13,917 nucleotides of DNA from JBHHXR01 sp046757205 (GCA_046757205.1 JBHHXR010000075.1:1-13917), one strand, 5' to 3'. Shown: positions 1 through 7,372, numbered from the stretch's first letter. Numbers and translations are program-made. Notes: generated from the sequence alone by a model not told the origin.

Positions 1-1
1 G

Positions 2-940
2 GCGCAGTGCGATCCTGGCGGGATCGTCATCAAGTTCAGCCATGTGACAAACACTGACAAACACCCCAAGGGGATTGCCGCCTCGCTGCTTGAAAAGCGC
101 GTGAACGAGGAAATGAACGGCAAGGCCTGCATGGAGGTGTTCCCGAACTCGACGCTCTACAACGACAACAAGGTTCTCGAAGCCATGTTGCAGGGCGATG
201 TGCAGCTTGCCGCGCCATCGCTTTCGAAGTTCGAGAAGTTCACCAAGAAATTCCGCATCTTCGACCTGCCGTTCATGTTCAAGAACGTGGACGCCGTGAA
301 CGAGTTTCAGCTTTCCGACACCGGTCAGGCGATGCTCGATTCCATGCAGAAACGCGGCTTGCAGGGGCTGGCCTTCTGGCACAACGGCATGAAACAGATG
401 TCGGCCAACAAGCCGCTGATCGTGCCGAGCGACGCCAATGGCCTGAAATTCCGGGTTCAGCAGTCAGATGTGCTGGTGGCGCAGATGAAGGCCATTGGCG
501 GTAACCCGCAGAAAATGGCGTTCTCGGAAGTTTACGGCGCGCTGCAGCAGGGTGTCGTGGACGGGCAGGAAAACACCTGGTCGAACATCTACGGCAAGAA
601 GTTCTTCGAGGTGCAGGACGGCGTGACCGAGACCAACCACGGCATCATCGACTATCTGCTGGTGACCAGCGTCGAGTGGCTGAACGGCCTGCCGGCCGAC
701 GTGCGCGACCAGTTCCTGCAGATCGTCAAGGAGGTTACCGTGACGCGCAACGCCGAATCGACCAAGGTCAACGAAGAGGCCAAGCAGGCGGTAATTGCCG
801 CCGGCGGTGTGGTTCGCCAGCTGACGCCGGAACAGCGTCAGGAATGGGTCGACACGATGAAGCCGGTCTGGGCGCAGTTTGAAGGGGACGTCGGGGCGGA
901 GAATATCGCTGCGGCGCAGGCAATCAACCTGACCCACTGA
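2..940 (+). CDS. dctP: TRAP C4-dicarboxylate transporter, periplasmic substrate-binding subunit DctP (5' partial)
   Basis: Periplasmic binding protein of a tripartite ATP-independent periplasmic (TRAP) transporter. It captures C4-dicarboxylates (malate, succinate, fumarate in characterised homologues) and delivers them to the DctQ/DctM membrane pair. The frame is open to the left edge: residues before the first possible start (GTG at 44) read CDPGGIVIKFSHV, which fits the mature N-terminus of DctP, so the true start and signal peptide lie outside the window. About 312 residues are visible, against roughly 330 for a full precursor. Family landmarks are the SHVTNTDKHPKG N-terminal strand, the LYNDNKVLEAMLQGDVQLAAPS segment split by conserved acidic and basic residues, and KFRVQQS, whose Arg in the family pairs with the substrate carboxylate. 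The substrate is inferred from resemblance to Rhodobacter DctP. dctQ and dctM follow on the same strand. Confidence 0.95.
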   Translation, partial: AQCDPGGIVIKFSHVTNTDKHPKGIAASLLEKRVNEEMNGKACMEVFPNSTLYNDNKVLEAMLQGDVQLAAPSLSKFEKFTKKFRIFDLPFMFKNVDAVNEFQLSDTGQAMLDSMQKRGLQGLAFWHNGMKQMSANKPLIVPSDANGLKFRVQQSDVLVAQMKAIGGNPQKMAFSEVYGALQQGVVDGQENTWSNIYGKKFFEVQDGVTETNHGIIDYLLVTSVEWLNGLPADVRDQFLQIVKEVTVTRNAESTKVNEEAKQAVIAAGGVVRQLTPEQRQEWVDTMKPVWAQFEGDVGAENIAAAQAINLTH

Positions 941-955
941 TCGGGCTGACAAGAA

Positions 956-986
956 AATCCCGACCCCTGAAACGGGGGTCGGGATT
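956..986 (+). promoter_or_regulatory. Perfect 12-bp stem-loop between dctP and dctQ
   Basis: Arms 956-967 (AATCCCGACCCC) and 975-986 (GGGGTCGGGATT) are perfectly complementary around a 7-nt loop. It begins 15 nt after the dctP stop. On the plus strand no T-run follows, so it is unlikely to be a full terminator for the operon. On the minus strand it is followed by TTTTCTT, which would look like an intrinsic terminator for antisense transcription. In binding-protein operons such hairpins commonly protect the 3' end of the first cistron and partly attenuate the membrane genes; that role is inferred here. Confidence 0.75.
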
Positions 987-1034
987 CGTGTGGTTGGGCG
1001 TTGCCCGACGCGCGCGAAGGAGAAAGACCGGCCT

Positions 1035-1703
1035 ATGAAGCATAGCAAGCACGCAATCGACCATCTGGAAGAGACGCTTATCGCATTTATTCTGGGCGTC
1101 ATGACGCTGCTGACCTTCGCGAATGTCGTCGCCCGGTACGGCCTCAACGTCAACATTCTCTGGGCGCTTGAGCTGACCGTTTTCATGTTCGCCTGGATGG
1201 TCCTGCTCGGGGTTTCCTACTGCGTGAAGATCGGCGCGCATCTCGGCGTCGACGCGGTCACCAGCATGGTCGGGCCCGGGGTCCGCAGACTTCTGGGGCT
1301 TCTGTCGGCGGCGCTTTGCCTCGTCTATTCGTTCCTGTTGCTGAAGGGAGCCTGGGATTATTGGGCGAATTTCGCCAACCTTCCGGGTACCGACGGCCGC
1401 TGGTTCCCGCTCGGTTTCGAGGAAAAGTACCTGGAAAAAGGATGGTACGAGGTCAACGACATCCCGATGCCGCAGGTGCTGGCATTCCTGAAAGACATTT
1501 TCAATGAGGGCGAGGCCTACGAAAAGGTGCCGCGATTCCTGCCCTATGCGGTCCTGCCGCTGTCGATGGCGCTGCTTCTTTTCCGGTTCATTCAGGCAAC
1601 CTGGCGGCTCTGGAAGGGCGACATAGACACGCTGATAGTCAGCCATGAAGCCGAGGATGCGGTTGAAGAAGCTGCGGCGAAGGCAGGGGAGATCGAGCAG
1701 TGA
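1035..1703 (+). CDS. dctQ: TRAP C4-dicarboxylate transporter, small permease DctQ
   Basis: Small integral-membrane subunit of the TRAP transporter, which links the substrate-loaded DctP to the DctM channel. It has 222 residues, near the roughly 227 of Rhodobacter DctQ. Four hydrophobic segments are visible at about residues 14-35, 42-64, 85-107 and 168-190. The ELTVFMFAWMVLLGVSY segment followed by KIGAHLGVDA (residues about 46-74) is the DctQ signature. A soluble stretch (about 110-165) separates segments 3 and 4, and the C-terminus is acidic and Ala-rich. The ATG at 1035 was chosen because AAGGAG lies at 1017-1022 and the first membrane helix starts soon after; an upstream in-frame start at 990 would fall right after the hairpin and add a non-conserved tail. 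The stop overlaps the dctM start by 4 nt. Confidence 0.92.
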   Translation: MKHSKHAIDHLEETLIAFILGVMTLLTFANVVARYGLNVNILWALELTVFMFAWMVLLGVSYCVKIGAHLGVDAVTSMVGPGVRRLLGLLSAALCLVYSFLLLKGAWDYWANFANLPGTDGRWFPLGFEEKYLEKGWYEVNDIPMPQVLAFLKDIFNEGEAYEKVPRFLPYAVLPLSMALLLFRFIQATWRLWKGDIDTLIVSHEAEDAVEEAAAKAGEIEQ

Positions 1704-3094
1704 GCGTCGCCATCCTGTTTCTCATGGTCATCGGTTTTCTGCTGATCGGCGTGCCGATAGCGGTGGCGCTGGGCCTCAGTTCGGTGCTTTTCCTGCTGGT
1801 GTTTTCCGACAGTTCGCTGGCATCCATTGCGCAGACGCTGTTTTCCGCCTTCGAGGGGCATTTCACGCTGCTGGCGATCCCGTTCTTCATCCTCGCTTCC
1901 AGTTTCATGTCGACCGGCGGCGTGGCGCGGCGGATCATCCGCTTCGCCATCGCCTGCGTCGGGCATTTCCACGGTGGCCTCGCCATCGCCGGCGTGTTTG
2001 CCTGCATGATGTTCGCGGCGCTGTCCGGGTCGTCGCCGGCGACCGTGGTCGCCATCGGATCGATCGTCATCGCCGGCATGACGCAGGCCGGTTACACGAA
2101 AGACTTTGCCGCAGGCGTCATCTGCAACGCCGGCACGCTCGGCATCCTGATCCCGCCCTCGATCGTCATGGTCGTTTACGCCGCCGCGACCGATGTTTCC
2201 GTCGGCCGCATGTTTCTTGCCGGCGTGATTCCCGGCATTCTGGCCGGGCTCATGCTGATGACCGGCATCTACCTGGCGGCGCGTGTGCGCAATTTGCCGA
2301 AGGGCGACTGGCTGGGCTGGGGCGAGGTTTTCGCGTCGGCGCGCGAAGCCGGCTGGGGATTGTTTCTGATGGTCATTATCATGGTGGGGATTTACGGAAT
2401 CCCCGGATTGACCGGGGCGATCTTCACGCCGACGGAAGCCGCTGCCGTGGCGTGCGTCTATGCCTTCCTGATCGCCAGCTTCATCTACCGGGACATGGGT
2501 CCGCTTGCCGGAGAGAACGGCGACAGTGCGATCCCACTTTATCGGAGGCCGCACGCCCTGGTTACGGCGTTCTGGCACGTGGACACGCGGCATACGCTCT
2601 TTGAGGCGGGCAAGCTGACCGTCACGCTGATGTTCATCATCGCCAACGCGCTGATCCTGAAGCACGTGCTGACCGACGAACAGGTGCCGCAGGAGATTGC
2701 CAACTCCATGCTCAGCGCCGGGTTCGGGCCGGTCATGTTCCTGGTGATCGTCAACGTGATCCTGCTGATCGGCGGTCAGTTCATGGAACCCTCGGGGCTC
2801 ATCGTTATCGTTGCGCCGCTGGTCTTCCCGATCGCCATCACGCTCGGGATCGATCCCATTCACCTCGGCATCATCATGGTGGTGAACATGGAGATCGGCA
2901 TGATCACGCCGCCTGTCGGCCTCAACCTGTTCGTGACCTCCGGTGTCGCCGGCATGCCGATGCTGCGCGTGGTCAGGGCGGCGCTGCCGTGGCTGGGCAT
3001 CCTGTTCGTCTTCCTGATCATGGTGACCTACATCCCATGGCTCTCGACGGTTCTGCCGAACGCAGTGATGGGGCCGGAGACGATACTGAAGTAG
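1700..3094 (+). CDS. dctM: TRAP C4-dicarboxylate transporter, large permease DctM
   Basis: Large membrane subunit (464 aa) of the TRAP transporter. It is the channel-forming, sodium-coupled permease in characterised members. The protein is almost wholly hydrophobic with about a dozen segments, starting SVAILFLMVIGFLLIGVPIAVALG as in the family. Family motifs include the GHFTLLAIPFFILAS region (about residues 53-68), FAALSGSSPATVVAIGSI (about 107-124) and GILIPPSI (about 150-157) in the first half, and the related MEIGMITPPVGLNLFV (about 396-411) in the second half. A hydrophilic loop at about 270-300 separates the halves. The start is GTG at 1700, sharing GTGA with the dctQ stop, so translation is probably coupled. 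Convergent with the DUF2127 gene 35 bp downstream; I see no clear terminator between them. Confidence 0.95.
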   Translation: MSVAILFLMVIGFLLIGVPIAVALGLSSVLFLLVFSDSSLASIAQTLFSAFEGHFTLLAIPFFILASSFMSTGGVARRIIRFAIACVGHFHGGLAIAGVFACMMFAALSGSSPATVVAIGSIVIAGMTQAGYTKDFAAGVICNAGTLGILIPPSIVMVVYAAATDVSVGRMFLAGVIPGILAGLMLMTGIYLAARVRNLPKGDWLGWGEVFASAREAGWGLFLMVIIMVGIYGIPGLTGAIFTPTEAAAVACVYAFLIASFIYRDMGPLAGENGDSAIPLYRRPHALVTAFWHVDTRHTLFEAGKLTVTLMFIIANALILKHVLTDEQVPQEIANSMLSAGFGPVMFLVIVNVILLIGGQFMEPSGLIVIVAPLVFPIAITLGIDPIHLGIIMVVNMEIGMITPPVGLNLFVTSGVAGMPMLRVVRAALPWLGILFVFLIMVTYIPWLSTVLPNAVMGPETILK

Positions 3095-3129
3095 GTTGCG
3101 CGGATCGCCGAACACCCGGTCGCCCTCTT

Positions 3130-3693
3130 TCAGCCGGCCGGCTCCCTTCGCATGACCATGTATTCGCGCCGGATGAGGGCGATCAGGATCACGTCGAAGC
3201 CACTGATTATCACCAGGCCGAAGGACGCGGTGATGTAGTACCGGTAGAGCTGATAGGCGATGAACAGGAACAGGGTGGCGATTGCGGCCGGATAGGCCCA
3301 GCGGATGCGCGCTACCAGCCCGCCGACGAGCACCAGTTTGACGATCCCGTGCGTGGCCAGGTAGAGGCCGTAGAAATCCTTCGATTCAACCGAGAAGTTC
3401 TGCGCGAAATTCAGCAGCGTCAGGGCTATCGCGTCGTTCGGGTCGCTGATCAGCTCGTTGAGGGTCAGCCGCTGGACGAGCGCCAGAATCCAGTCGTTCC
3501 CGACCGAGTACAGCGCCACCCCGCCAGCGAATTCGAGCACCGCGAAGAAGCCCTTCAGGAACAGGCTCGCCTCGAATATCTGGTGCAGGAGGCGGTCGAG
3601 CAGGGGCTTCCCGCGCCCCTGCTTCGGCGCAGACACCGGCAAAGCGCGTGGCCGCCGTTTTCGATCAATCCGTGCCGCGGTAGGGTTCGACAT
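3130..3693 (-). CDS. DUF2127 family small integral membrane protein
   Basis: Predicted inner-membrane protein of 187 residues, function unknown. The N-terminal 35 residues are basic and look cytosolic. A family-like FEASLFLKGFFAVLEFAGGVAL segment (about residues 40-61) forms the first membrane helix, followed by a soluble stretch (about 62-110), a helix at about 112-128 (GIVKLVLVGGLVARI), one at about 132-150 (AYPAAIATLFLFIAYQLYRY) and a last at about 158-175, ending in RREYMVMRR. This order resembles DUF2127 proteins. The ATG at 3693 lies inside the 3' end of gpt (29-nt overlap), and no internal Met occurs before the last helix, so the N-terminus is fairly certain unless a GTG or TTG is used. 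It is the third gene of the fabI-gpt unit. Nothing in it points to a link with fatty-acid or purine metabolism. Confidence 0.8.
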   Translation of the reverse strand: MSNPTAARIDRKRRPRALPVSAPKQGRGKPLLDRLLHQIFEASLFLKGFFAVLEFAGGVALYSVGNDWILALVQRLTLNELISDPNDAIALTLLNFAQNFSVESKDFYGLYLATHGIVKLVLVGGLVARIRWAYPAAIATLFLFIAYQLYRYYITASFGLVIISGFDVILIALIRREYMVMRREPAG

Positions 3694-4183
3694 ACTGCAA
3701 CGCCATGTCCCAAGGGAAGAAAATCCACGTGTCCTGGCTCACCTCGGTGATGAAGGTGTCAACCATGCCGCGGCCCTTCGGCTTCGCGTATACGGTTGCG
3801 AAATGAGCCGCGGGGTAGTTCTTCCGGACGATTTCAAGCGTCTTTCCGGTATCAACCAGATCGTCGATGATGAGGATGCCTTTCCCGTCCCCCATCAGTT
3901 CCGCGTCCGGGCTCTTCAGCACCACCGCGTCGGACCGGCTCTGGTGGTCATAGCTCTTGATGGAGATCGTATCGACCGTGCGGATGTCAAGCTCGCGCGC
4001 CACGATCATCGCCGGTGCCATACCGCCGCGTGTAACCGCGACGATCCCCTTCCGGGCGCCGTTGTCGGGCCCATGCCCGTCCAGCCGCCAGGCCAGCGCG
4101 CGGGCATCGCGATGGATCTGGTCCCAGCTCACGTGAAAGCCCTTTTCATGGGGCAGGCGCCCGGTTTTCCCGTTACTCATCAT
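3665..4183 (-). CDS. gpt: Xanthine(-guanine) phosphoribosyltransferase
   Basis: Purine-salvage enzyme that joins xanthine or guanine (sometimes hypoxanthine) to PRPP, giving XMP or GMP and pyrophosphate. The 172-residue product carries the PRPP-binding motif ILIIDDLVDTGKT at residues 103-115, with the acidic pair D107/D108 and the phosphate loop DTGKT. The upstream VAVTRGGMAPAMIVAREL (48-65) matches the first conserved strand and loop of XPRT, and the aromatic WIFFPWD (153-159) near the C-terminus fits the base-binding hood of this subgroup. It is somewhat longer than the 152-aa E. coli Gpt, as usual in alphaproteobacteria. Two adjacent ATGs (4183 and 4180) are possible; the first overlaps the fabI stop as ATGA, suggesting coupled translation. 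An open frame continues upstream to 4372 but lies inside fabI and adds nothing conserved. Confidence 0.92.
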   Translation of the reverse strand: MMSNGKTGRLPHEKGFHVSWDQIHRDARALAWRLDGHGPDNGARKGIVAVTRGGMAPAMIVARELDIRTVDTISIKSYDHQSRSDAVVLKSPDAELMGDGKGILIIDDLVDTGKTLEIVRKNYPAAHFATVYAKPKGRGMVDTFITEVSQDTWIFFPWDMALQYVEPYRGTD

Positions 4184-4998
4184 TTTCGTCCCGACACGAC
4201 ATCGATGTCCGGCGCGTCCTCGGCCTTCATTCCGACGACGTGATACCCGGCATCGACATGATGCACCTCGCCGGTGACGCCGGATGCCAGGTCGGACAAC
4301 AAGTACATCGCCGCCTTTCCCACATCGGTCTGCGTCACGTTGCGTCTGAGCGGCGAATTCAACTCGTTCCACTTCATGATGTAACGGAAATCGCCAATGC
4401 CGGAGGCCGCCAGCGTCTTGATCGGACCGGCGGACAGGGCGTTGACGCGGATGTTCTGCGGCCCGAGGTCCATCGCCATGTATTTCACGCTTGCCTCCAG
4501 CCCGGCCTTGGCGATGCCCATGACGTTATAATGAGGCATCACCCGCTCGGCGCCGAAATATGTCAGCGTCAGGCACGATCCGCCCTCCGACATCAGCTTT
4601 TCGGCGCGCTGGACAACGGCGGTAAACGAATAGACCGAGATATTCATGGTCAGGTTGAAATTGGCTGCCGTGGTATCGACGTACCTCCCGCGCAATTCGT
4701 TCTTATCGGAAAATCCGATGGCGTGAACGAGAAAATCGAGCTTTCCCCATTTCTCGCCGAGCGCCGCGAATACCGCGTCCATCGAGGCGTCGTCGGTGAC
4801 GTCGCACTCCACGATGATGTCCGACCCGAGGCTGTGCGCCAGCGGCTGCACCCGCTTGCCGAGGGCTTCGCCCTGATAGGTGAAGGCCAGTTCCGCTCCC
4901 TGTGCATGGCAGGCTTGGGCGATGCCCCAGGCGATGGACTTGTCATTGGCGACGCCCATGACGAGGCCGCGCTTCCCGTTCATCAGTCCCTCTGCCAT
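4180..4998 (-). CDS. fabI: Enoyl-[acyl-carrier-protein] reductase (NADH), FabI type
   Basis: Catalyses the last step of each type II fatty-acid elongation cycle, reducing trans-2-enoyl-ACP with NADH in the cytosol. The 272-residue protein shows the FabI version of the short-chain dehydrogenase fold. The nucleotide loop is GVANDKSIAWGIA (15-27), followed by CDVTDDASM (65-73), LVHAIGFSD (90-98), and the catalytic Tyr157-x6-Lys164 in YNVMGIAK, with a second conserved Tyr147. SAGPIKTLAASGI (189-201) is the substrate-binding-loop region typical of FabI and separates it from FabG. The start at 4998 has AAGG 7 nt upstream on the minus strand. An internal ATG at 4983 is the only close alternative. 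It heads the fabI-gpt-DUF2127 unit and is divergent from pdxH. Confidence 0.96.
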   Translation of the reverse strand: MAEGLMNGKRGLVMGVANDKSIAWGIAQACHAQGAELAFTYQGEALGKRVQPLAHSLGSDIIVECDVTDDASMDAVFAALGEKWGKLDFLVHAIGFSDKNELRGRYVDTTAANFNLTMNISVYSFTAVVQRAEKLMSEGGSCLTLTYFGAERVMPHYNVMGIAKAGLEASVKYMAMDLGPQNIRVNALSAGPIKTLAASGIGDFRYIMKWNELNSPLRRNVTQTDVGKAAMYLLSDLASGVTGEVHHVDAGYHVVGMKAEDAPDIDVVSGRK

Positions 4999-5036
4999 CC
5001 TCTGACCTTCTGCATTTCCGGAGGTACATTCAGACG

Positions 5037-5065
5037 GGTTTAGGCGAAAGGTCAGGGCGCATCAA
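5037..5065 (-). promoter_or_regulatory. Possible sigma-70-type promoter for fabI
   Basis: Reading the minus strand, TTGATG (complement of 5060-5065) and TAAACC (complement of 5037-5042) are separated by 17 nt. Initiation would fall about 30 nt upstream of the fabI ATG. The -35 matches consensus at four positions and the -10 at three, so this is a weak prediction from spacing and location only. Confidence 0.3.
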
Positions 5066-5126
5066 GCATCCTCGCTCGGGCGATATTGCTTACCGGGCCG
5101 CAACCGCTATCTTCCGGACTGCAAGC

Positions 5127-5756
5127 ATGGCGGGGATTGTAATGGAAGAGCACGCAAGGCGCGGTGGAATTTTCGCAGGAACGGACCCGTTCGAGATCGC
5201 GCGGCGGTGGCTGGCCCAAGCCGAACCGCTCGAACCGAACGATCCCAACGCCATCGCGCTGGCGACGGTCGATACCGAAGGACTGCCGAACGTGCGGATG
5301 GTGCTTCTCAAGGAAATAGAAGTGGACGCCTTCCTGTTTTATACCAATTTCGGCAGTCAGAAGAGCGTCGAGATCGGGCACACCGGGAAGGCGGCGTTTG
5401 TCATGCACTGGAAGTCCTTGCGCCGCCAGATCAGGGTTCGCGGCGTGACGGAACGCGAGGACGGGCCCAAGGCCGACGCGTATTTCGCCTCGCGCAGCCT
5501 CAAGAGCCGACTGGGCGCCTGGGCGTCGCGGCAGTCGCAGCCGCTCGGCTCGCGTGCGCAATTGGTGAAGGAAGTCGCCAGGGTGGCGGCGCGGTTCGGA
5601 CCGAACCCGCCGCGCCCGCCGTTCTGGGGCGGGTTTCGCATCCGGCCGCTGGAGATCGAGTTCTGGGCCGATGGCGCGCACCGGCTGCACGATCGCTTCC
5701 GCTGGCGCCGGGACAACGTGGGCGGAGACTGGATCATCGATCGCCTGAACCCGTGA
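5127..5756 (+). CDS. pdxH: Pyridoxamine/pyridoxine 5'-phosphate oxidase
   Basis: FMN-dependent enzyme that oxidises pyridoxine or pyridoxamine 5'-phosphate to pyridoxal 5'-phosphate, the last step of PLP formation and salvage. The 209-residue protein aligns in memory with E. coli PdxH along its length: RMVLLKEIEVDAFLFYTN (57-74) and GSQKSVEI (76-83) for FMN binding, WKSLRRQIRVRG (95-106), GAWASRQSQPLGSR (130-143), and the C-terminal block FWGGFRIRPLEIEFW (166-180) with RLHDRFRWRR (186-195) and the ending IDRLNP. Start choice is uncertain: ATG at 5127 has no strong ribosome-binding site, and ATG at 5142 (GGGG a few bases upstream) would give 204 aa. Divergent from fabI across about 130 bp, probably monocistronic. 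Confidence 0.95.
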   Translation: MAGIVMEEHARRGGIFAGTDPFEIARRWLAQAEPLEPNDPNAIALATVDTEGLPNVRMVLLKEIEVDAFLFYTNFGSQKSVEIGHTGKAAFVMHWKSLRRQIRVRGVTEREDGPKADAYFASRSLKSRLGAWASRQSQPLGSRAQLVKEVARVAARFGPNPPRPPFWGGFRIRPLEIEFWADGAHRLHDRFRWRRDNVGGDWIIDRLNP

Positions 5757-6114
5757 TGGCGGACCGGTGCGCGGGACCATCTTGAAGAACGGGCGGAACG
5801 CGGCGAGCGGCAGGCCCGAGGAGCGGCGATTGCCGGGGCTGCCGGCGGTATCCCAACACGCGAAACGCGGATCCGGCAGGCGGGGAATCGCAACCGACCT
5901 GGAAGCAGGAAAGGGACGGGAGGGCAACGCCCGGCGAATCCGCTTCCGCCGCCGGCCGGCGATTGTGAAGCCGTACTTCCAGATATGCTTGCAAAGAAAG
6001 GCTTATTTGAGGATACTGGATTTCTGACGCGGCGGAGAAGCGCCGGCTGGTGTGTGATGTGGCAAGTGCCATGTTCGAGCTGGAATAGAAAACAAAAACA
6101 AAGGCTTGGATGGG
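5757..6114. other. Non-coding interval between pdxH and the cold-shock gene
   Basis: About 350 bp with no supported gene. The open frames here on both strands are rich in Arg, Pro and Ala, have no domain I recognise, and overlap neighbouring genes out of frame. The first 200 bp are GC-rich and include a 12-bp palindrome (CGCCGGCCGGCG, 5950-5961). Base composition then shifts to AT-rich from about 5965 to the start of the cold-shock gene. That second part looks like a promoter and 5' leader. Confidence 0.6.
5989..6017 (+). promoter_or_regulatory. Probable promoter of the cold-shock gene
   Basis: TTGCAA (5989-5994) and GATACT (6012-6017) are separated by 17 nt; each matches four of six sigma-70 consensus positions. 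They lie in the AT-rich part of the interval. Initiation near 6024 would give a 5' leader of about 90 nt before the ATG at 6115, with an A-rich stretch (about 6088-6102) just before it. Long leaders are common in cold-shock genes. Predicted from sequence only. Confidence 0.4.
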
Positions 6115-6642
6115 ATGATAAAGGGGCAAGTAAAGTGGTTTGATGCCACGAAGGGATACGGTTTCATCATCCCCGAGGATGGCGAGGGAGATATCCTTCT
6201 CCACGCAAACGTTCTGCGGAATTTCGGCAGAAGCAGTGTTGCCGAAGGTGCCTCGATAACGATCGAAGTCCAGGGTACTGAACGGGGACGCCAGGCGACC
6301 GTGATCCACGAGATCATCGTCCCGGACGCCCGTGCGGAGGTGGACGACCCGCAGGTGCGGCCAACGGAGATCGCTCTTGAGGCGGCGGTGGATGCGCCTC
6401 TGCTGCCGGCGCGCGTCAAATGGTTCGACAAGACCAAGGGTTTCGGCTTCGTGAACACTTACGGCGAGCCGGAGGATGTCTTCGTTCACATGGAGGTTCT
6501 CAGGCAGTTCGGCCTGGCCGACCTTCAGCCCGGCGAGGCGATTTGCGTGCGGATCGTGCAGGGGCCGCGCGGGCGCATGGCGGCGGAGGTCAGGTCGTGG
6601 GACCACGCCTGCCGGGTCGAAGACGCCTCGATCACCGAGTGA
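6115..6642 (+). CDS. Tandem cold-shock-domain protein (two CSDs)
   Basis: Single-stranded nucleic-acid-binding protein of 175 residues made of two cold-shock domains, about twice the length of a CspA protein. Domain 1 (about 1-68) has VKWFDATKGYGFI (6-18, RNP1) and DILLHANVL (26-34, a diverged RNP2). Domain 2 (about 98-162) has VKWFDKTKGFGFV (101-113) and DVFVHMEVL (121-129, canonical RNP2). An acidic Ala-rich linker (about 70-97) joins them. Double-CSD proteins of this shape are common in alphaproteobacteria and are probably RNA chaperones. ATG 6115 was chosen because AAAGG at 6100-6104 gives a good spacing and the domain starts at once; an in-frame TTG at 6106 would add three residues. The stop TGA shares its A with the next gene's ATG, so the two are probably co-translated. 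Confidence 0.93.
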   Translation: MIKGQVKWFDATKGYGFIIPEDGEGDILLHANVLRNFGRSSVAEGASITIEVQGTERGRQATVIHEIIVPDARAEVDDPQVRPTEIALEAAVDAPLLPARVKWFDKTKGFGFVNTYGEPEDVFVHMEVLRQFGLADLQPGEAICVRIVQGPRGRMAAEVRSWDHACRVEDASITE

Positions 6643-7130
6643 TGCCGGGCCTCTTCAGGACATGGCTTGCCATTGTCCTGGCAATCATCCTGATACAGCC
6701 GGCATTTGCATCCGGCGCCTGCCGCCCGGATATCGTCTGGGTGCGCCAGGACGGAAACTCGGCGCGCTTTTCCGTTGAAGTGGCGGACACCGGCGAATTG
6801 CGCAGCAAGGGGCTGATGTTCCGCGAGTCGCTGGCGCGGTTTGCCGGCATGTTGTTTGTGTACGATGTTCCGCAGGACGTTTATTTCTGGATGCGCAACA
6901 CGCCGCTGCCGCTCGACATGCTGTTCGTGGACAAGCGCGGCGTCGTGACCAGAATCGCGCGCGACACCGTTCCGTTCAGCGAACAGACCATCTTCGGCGG
7001 GAACGATGTGCTGATGGTGCTGGAAGTCAACGCGGGAACGGTTGACGCGCTGGGTCTCGCCGAGGGCGCGGAAATACGCCATCCGCGGCTTGACCGGTCC
7101 GTGGCCGCTTGGCCGTGCCCGGTGCAGTAA
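6642..7130 (+). CDS. DUF192 family exported protein
   Basis: Protein of 162 residues, function not established. A signal peptide is visible: MPGLFRTW, then a hydrophobic core (about 8-19, LAIVLAIILIQP) and a likely cleavage after AFA (residue 23), so it should be periplasmic. The rest is one DUF192 domain with its usual landmarks: RSKGLMFRESLARFAGMLFVY (54-74, split here by the conserved GLMFR and GMLF cores), FWMRNTPLPLDMLFVD (82-97), and LEVNAGTVDALGL (127-139). The start is fixed by the TGATG overlap with the cold-shock gene, giving translational coupling. The cold-shock/DUF192 pairing also occurs in other Rhodobacterales as I recall it. The last 15 residues are outside the domain and poorly conserved. 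Confidence 0.9.
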   Translation: MPGLFRTWLAIVLAIILIQPAFASGACRPDIVWVRQDGNSARFSVEVADTGELRSKGLMFRESLARFAGMLFVYDVPQDVYFWMRNTPLPLDMLFVDKRGVVTRIARDTVPFSEQTIFGGNDVLMVLEVNAGTVDALGLAEGAEIRHPRLDRSVAAWPCPVQ

Positions 7131-7141
7131 ACGGATTTTCC

Positions 7142-7170
7142 TTTTCATCATCGCCGAGTCCGGCTAGATG
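7142..7170 (+). promoter_or_regulatory. Possible promoter of the tRNA-Pro gene
   Basis: TTTTCA (7142-7147) and TAGATG (7165-7170) are 17 nt apart, and the latter ends 11 nt before the first base of the tRNA. Matches to sigma-70 consensus are four and three of six. The support comes mostly from position. Confidence 0.25.
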
Positions 7171-7181
7171 CAGGCGGCAAT

Positions 7182-7258
7182 CGGGGCGTGGCGCAGTCTG
7201 GCAGCGCGGCGGTTTTGGGAACCGTAGGTCGTAGGTTCGAATCCTATCGCCCCGACCA
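7182..7258 (+). tRNA. tRNA-Pro(TGG)
   Basis: A 77-nt cloverleaf can be folded by eye. The acceptor stem is CGGGGCG (7182-7188) with CGCCCCG (7248-7254), the D arm is GCGC/GCGC, and the anticodon stem is GCGGT/ACCGT (one G-T pair) around the loop TTTGGGA. The anticodon is TGG at 7216-7218 (UGG, proline). The T arm is GTAGG/CCTAT around TTCGAAT. Discriminator A7255 is followed by an encoded CCA (7256-7258). A short T-run follows (7259-7263). The C1-G72 pair and A73 are usual for tRNA-Pro in bacteria. No integrase or duplicated 3' end is seen, so there is no sign that it serves as an attachment site here. Confidence 0.98.
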
Positions 7259-7372
7259 TTTTTCACCTGTCCGACCGGGAGACACGGGTAACGGATTGCA
7301 CCCGGGACATCGGTGACAACCGCGTGCCGCAAGAACCGGCGCTTTGGCATTAACTCATGACGCGGAGGTGTT

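Noticed and set aside
1592..3115. Long antisense open frame opposite dctM (507 codons, minus strand)
   Set aside because: The product is a His/Asp/Arg/Gln-rich low-complexity protein, as expected opposite hydrophobic codons of a membrane protein. dctM fits its family over its full length.
3095..3140. GCCGGCCGGC palindrome between dctM and the DUF2127 gene as a terminator
   Set aside because: It lies within the 3' coding end of the DUF2127 gene, has no loop or T-run, and is a common chance palindrome in GC-rich DNA.
5767..6027. 86-codon plus-strand frame after pdxH
   Set aside because: Arg/Gly-rich composition, no ribosome-binding site, no recognisable family, and it runs into the probable cold-shock promoter.
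7182..7258. tRNA-Pro as integration site of a genomic island
   Set aside because: No integrase, no repeated tRNA 3' end and no change in gene character downstream (galM and ordinary chromosomal genes).
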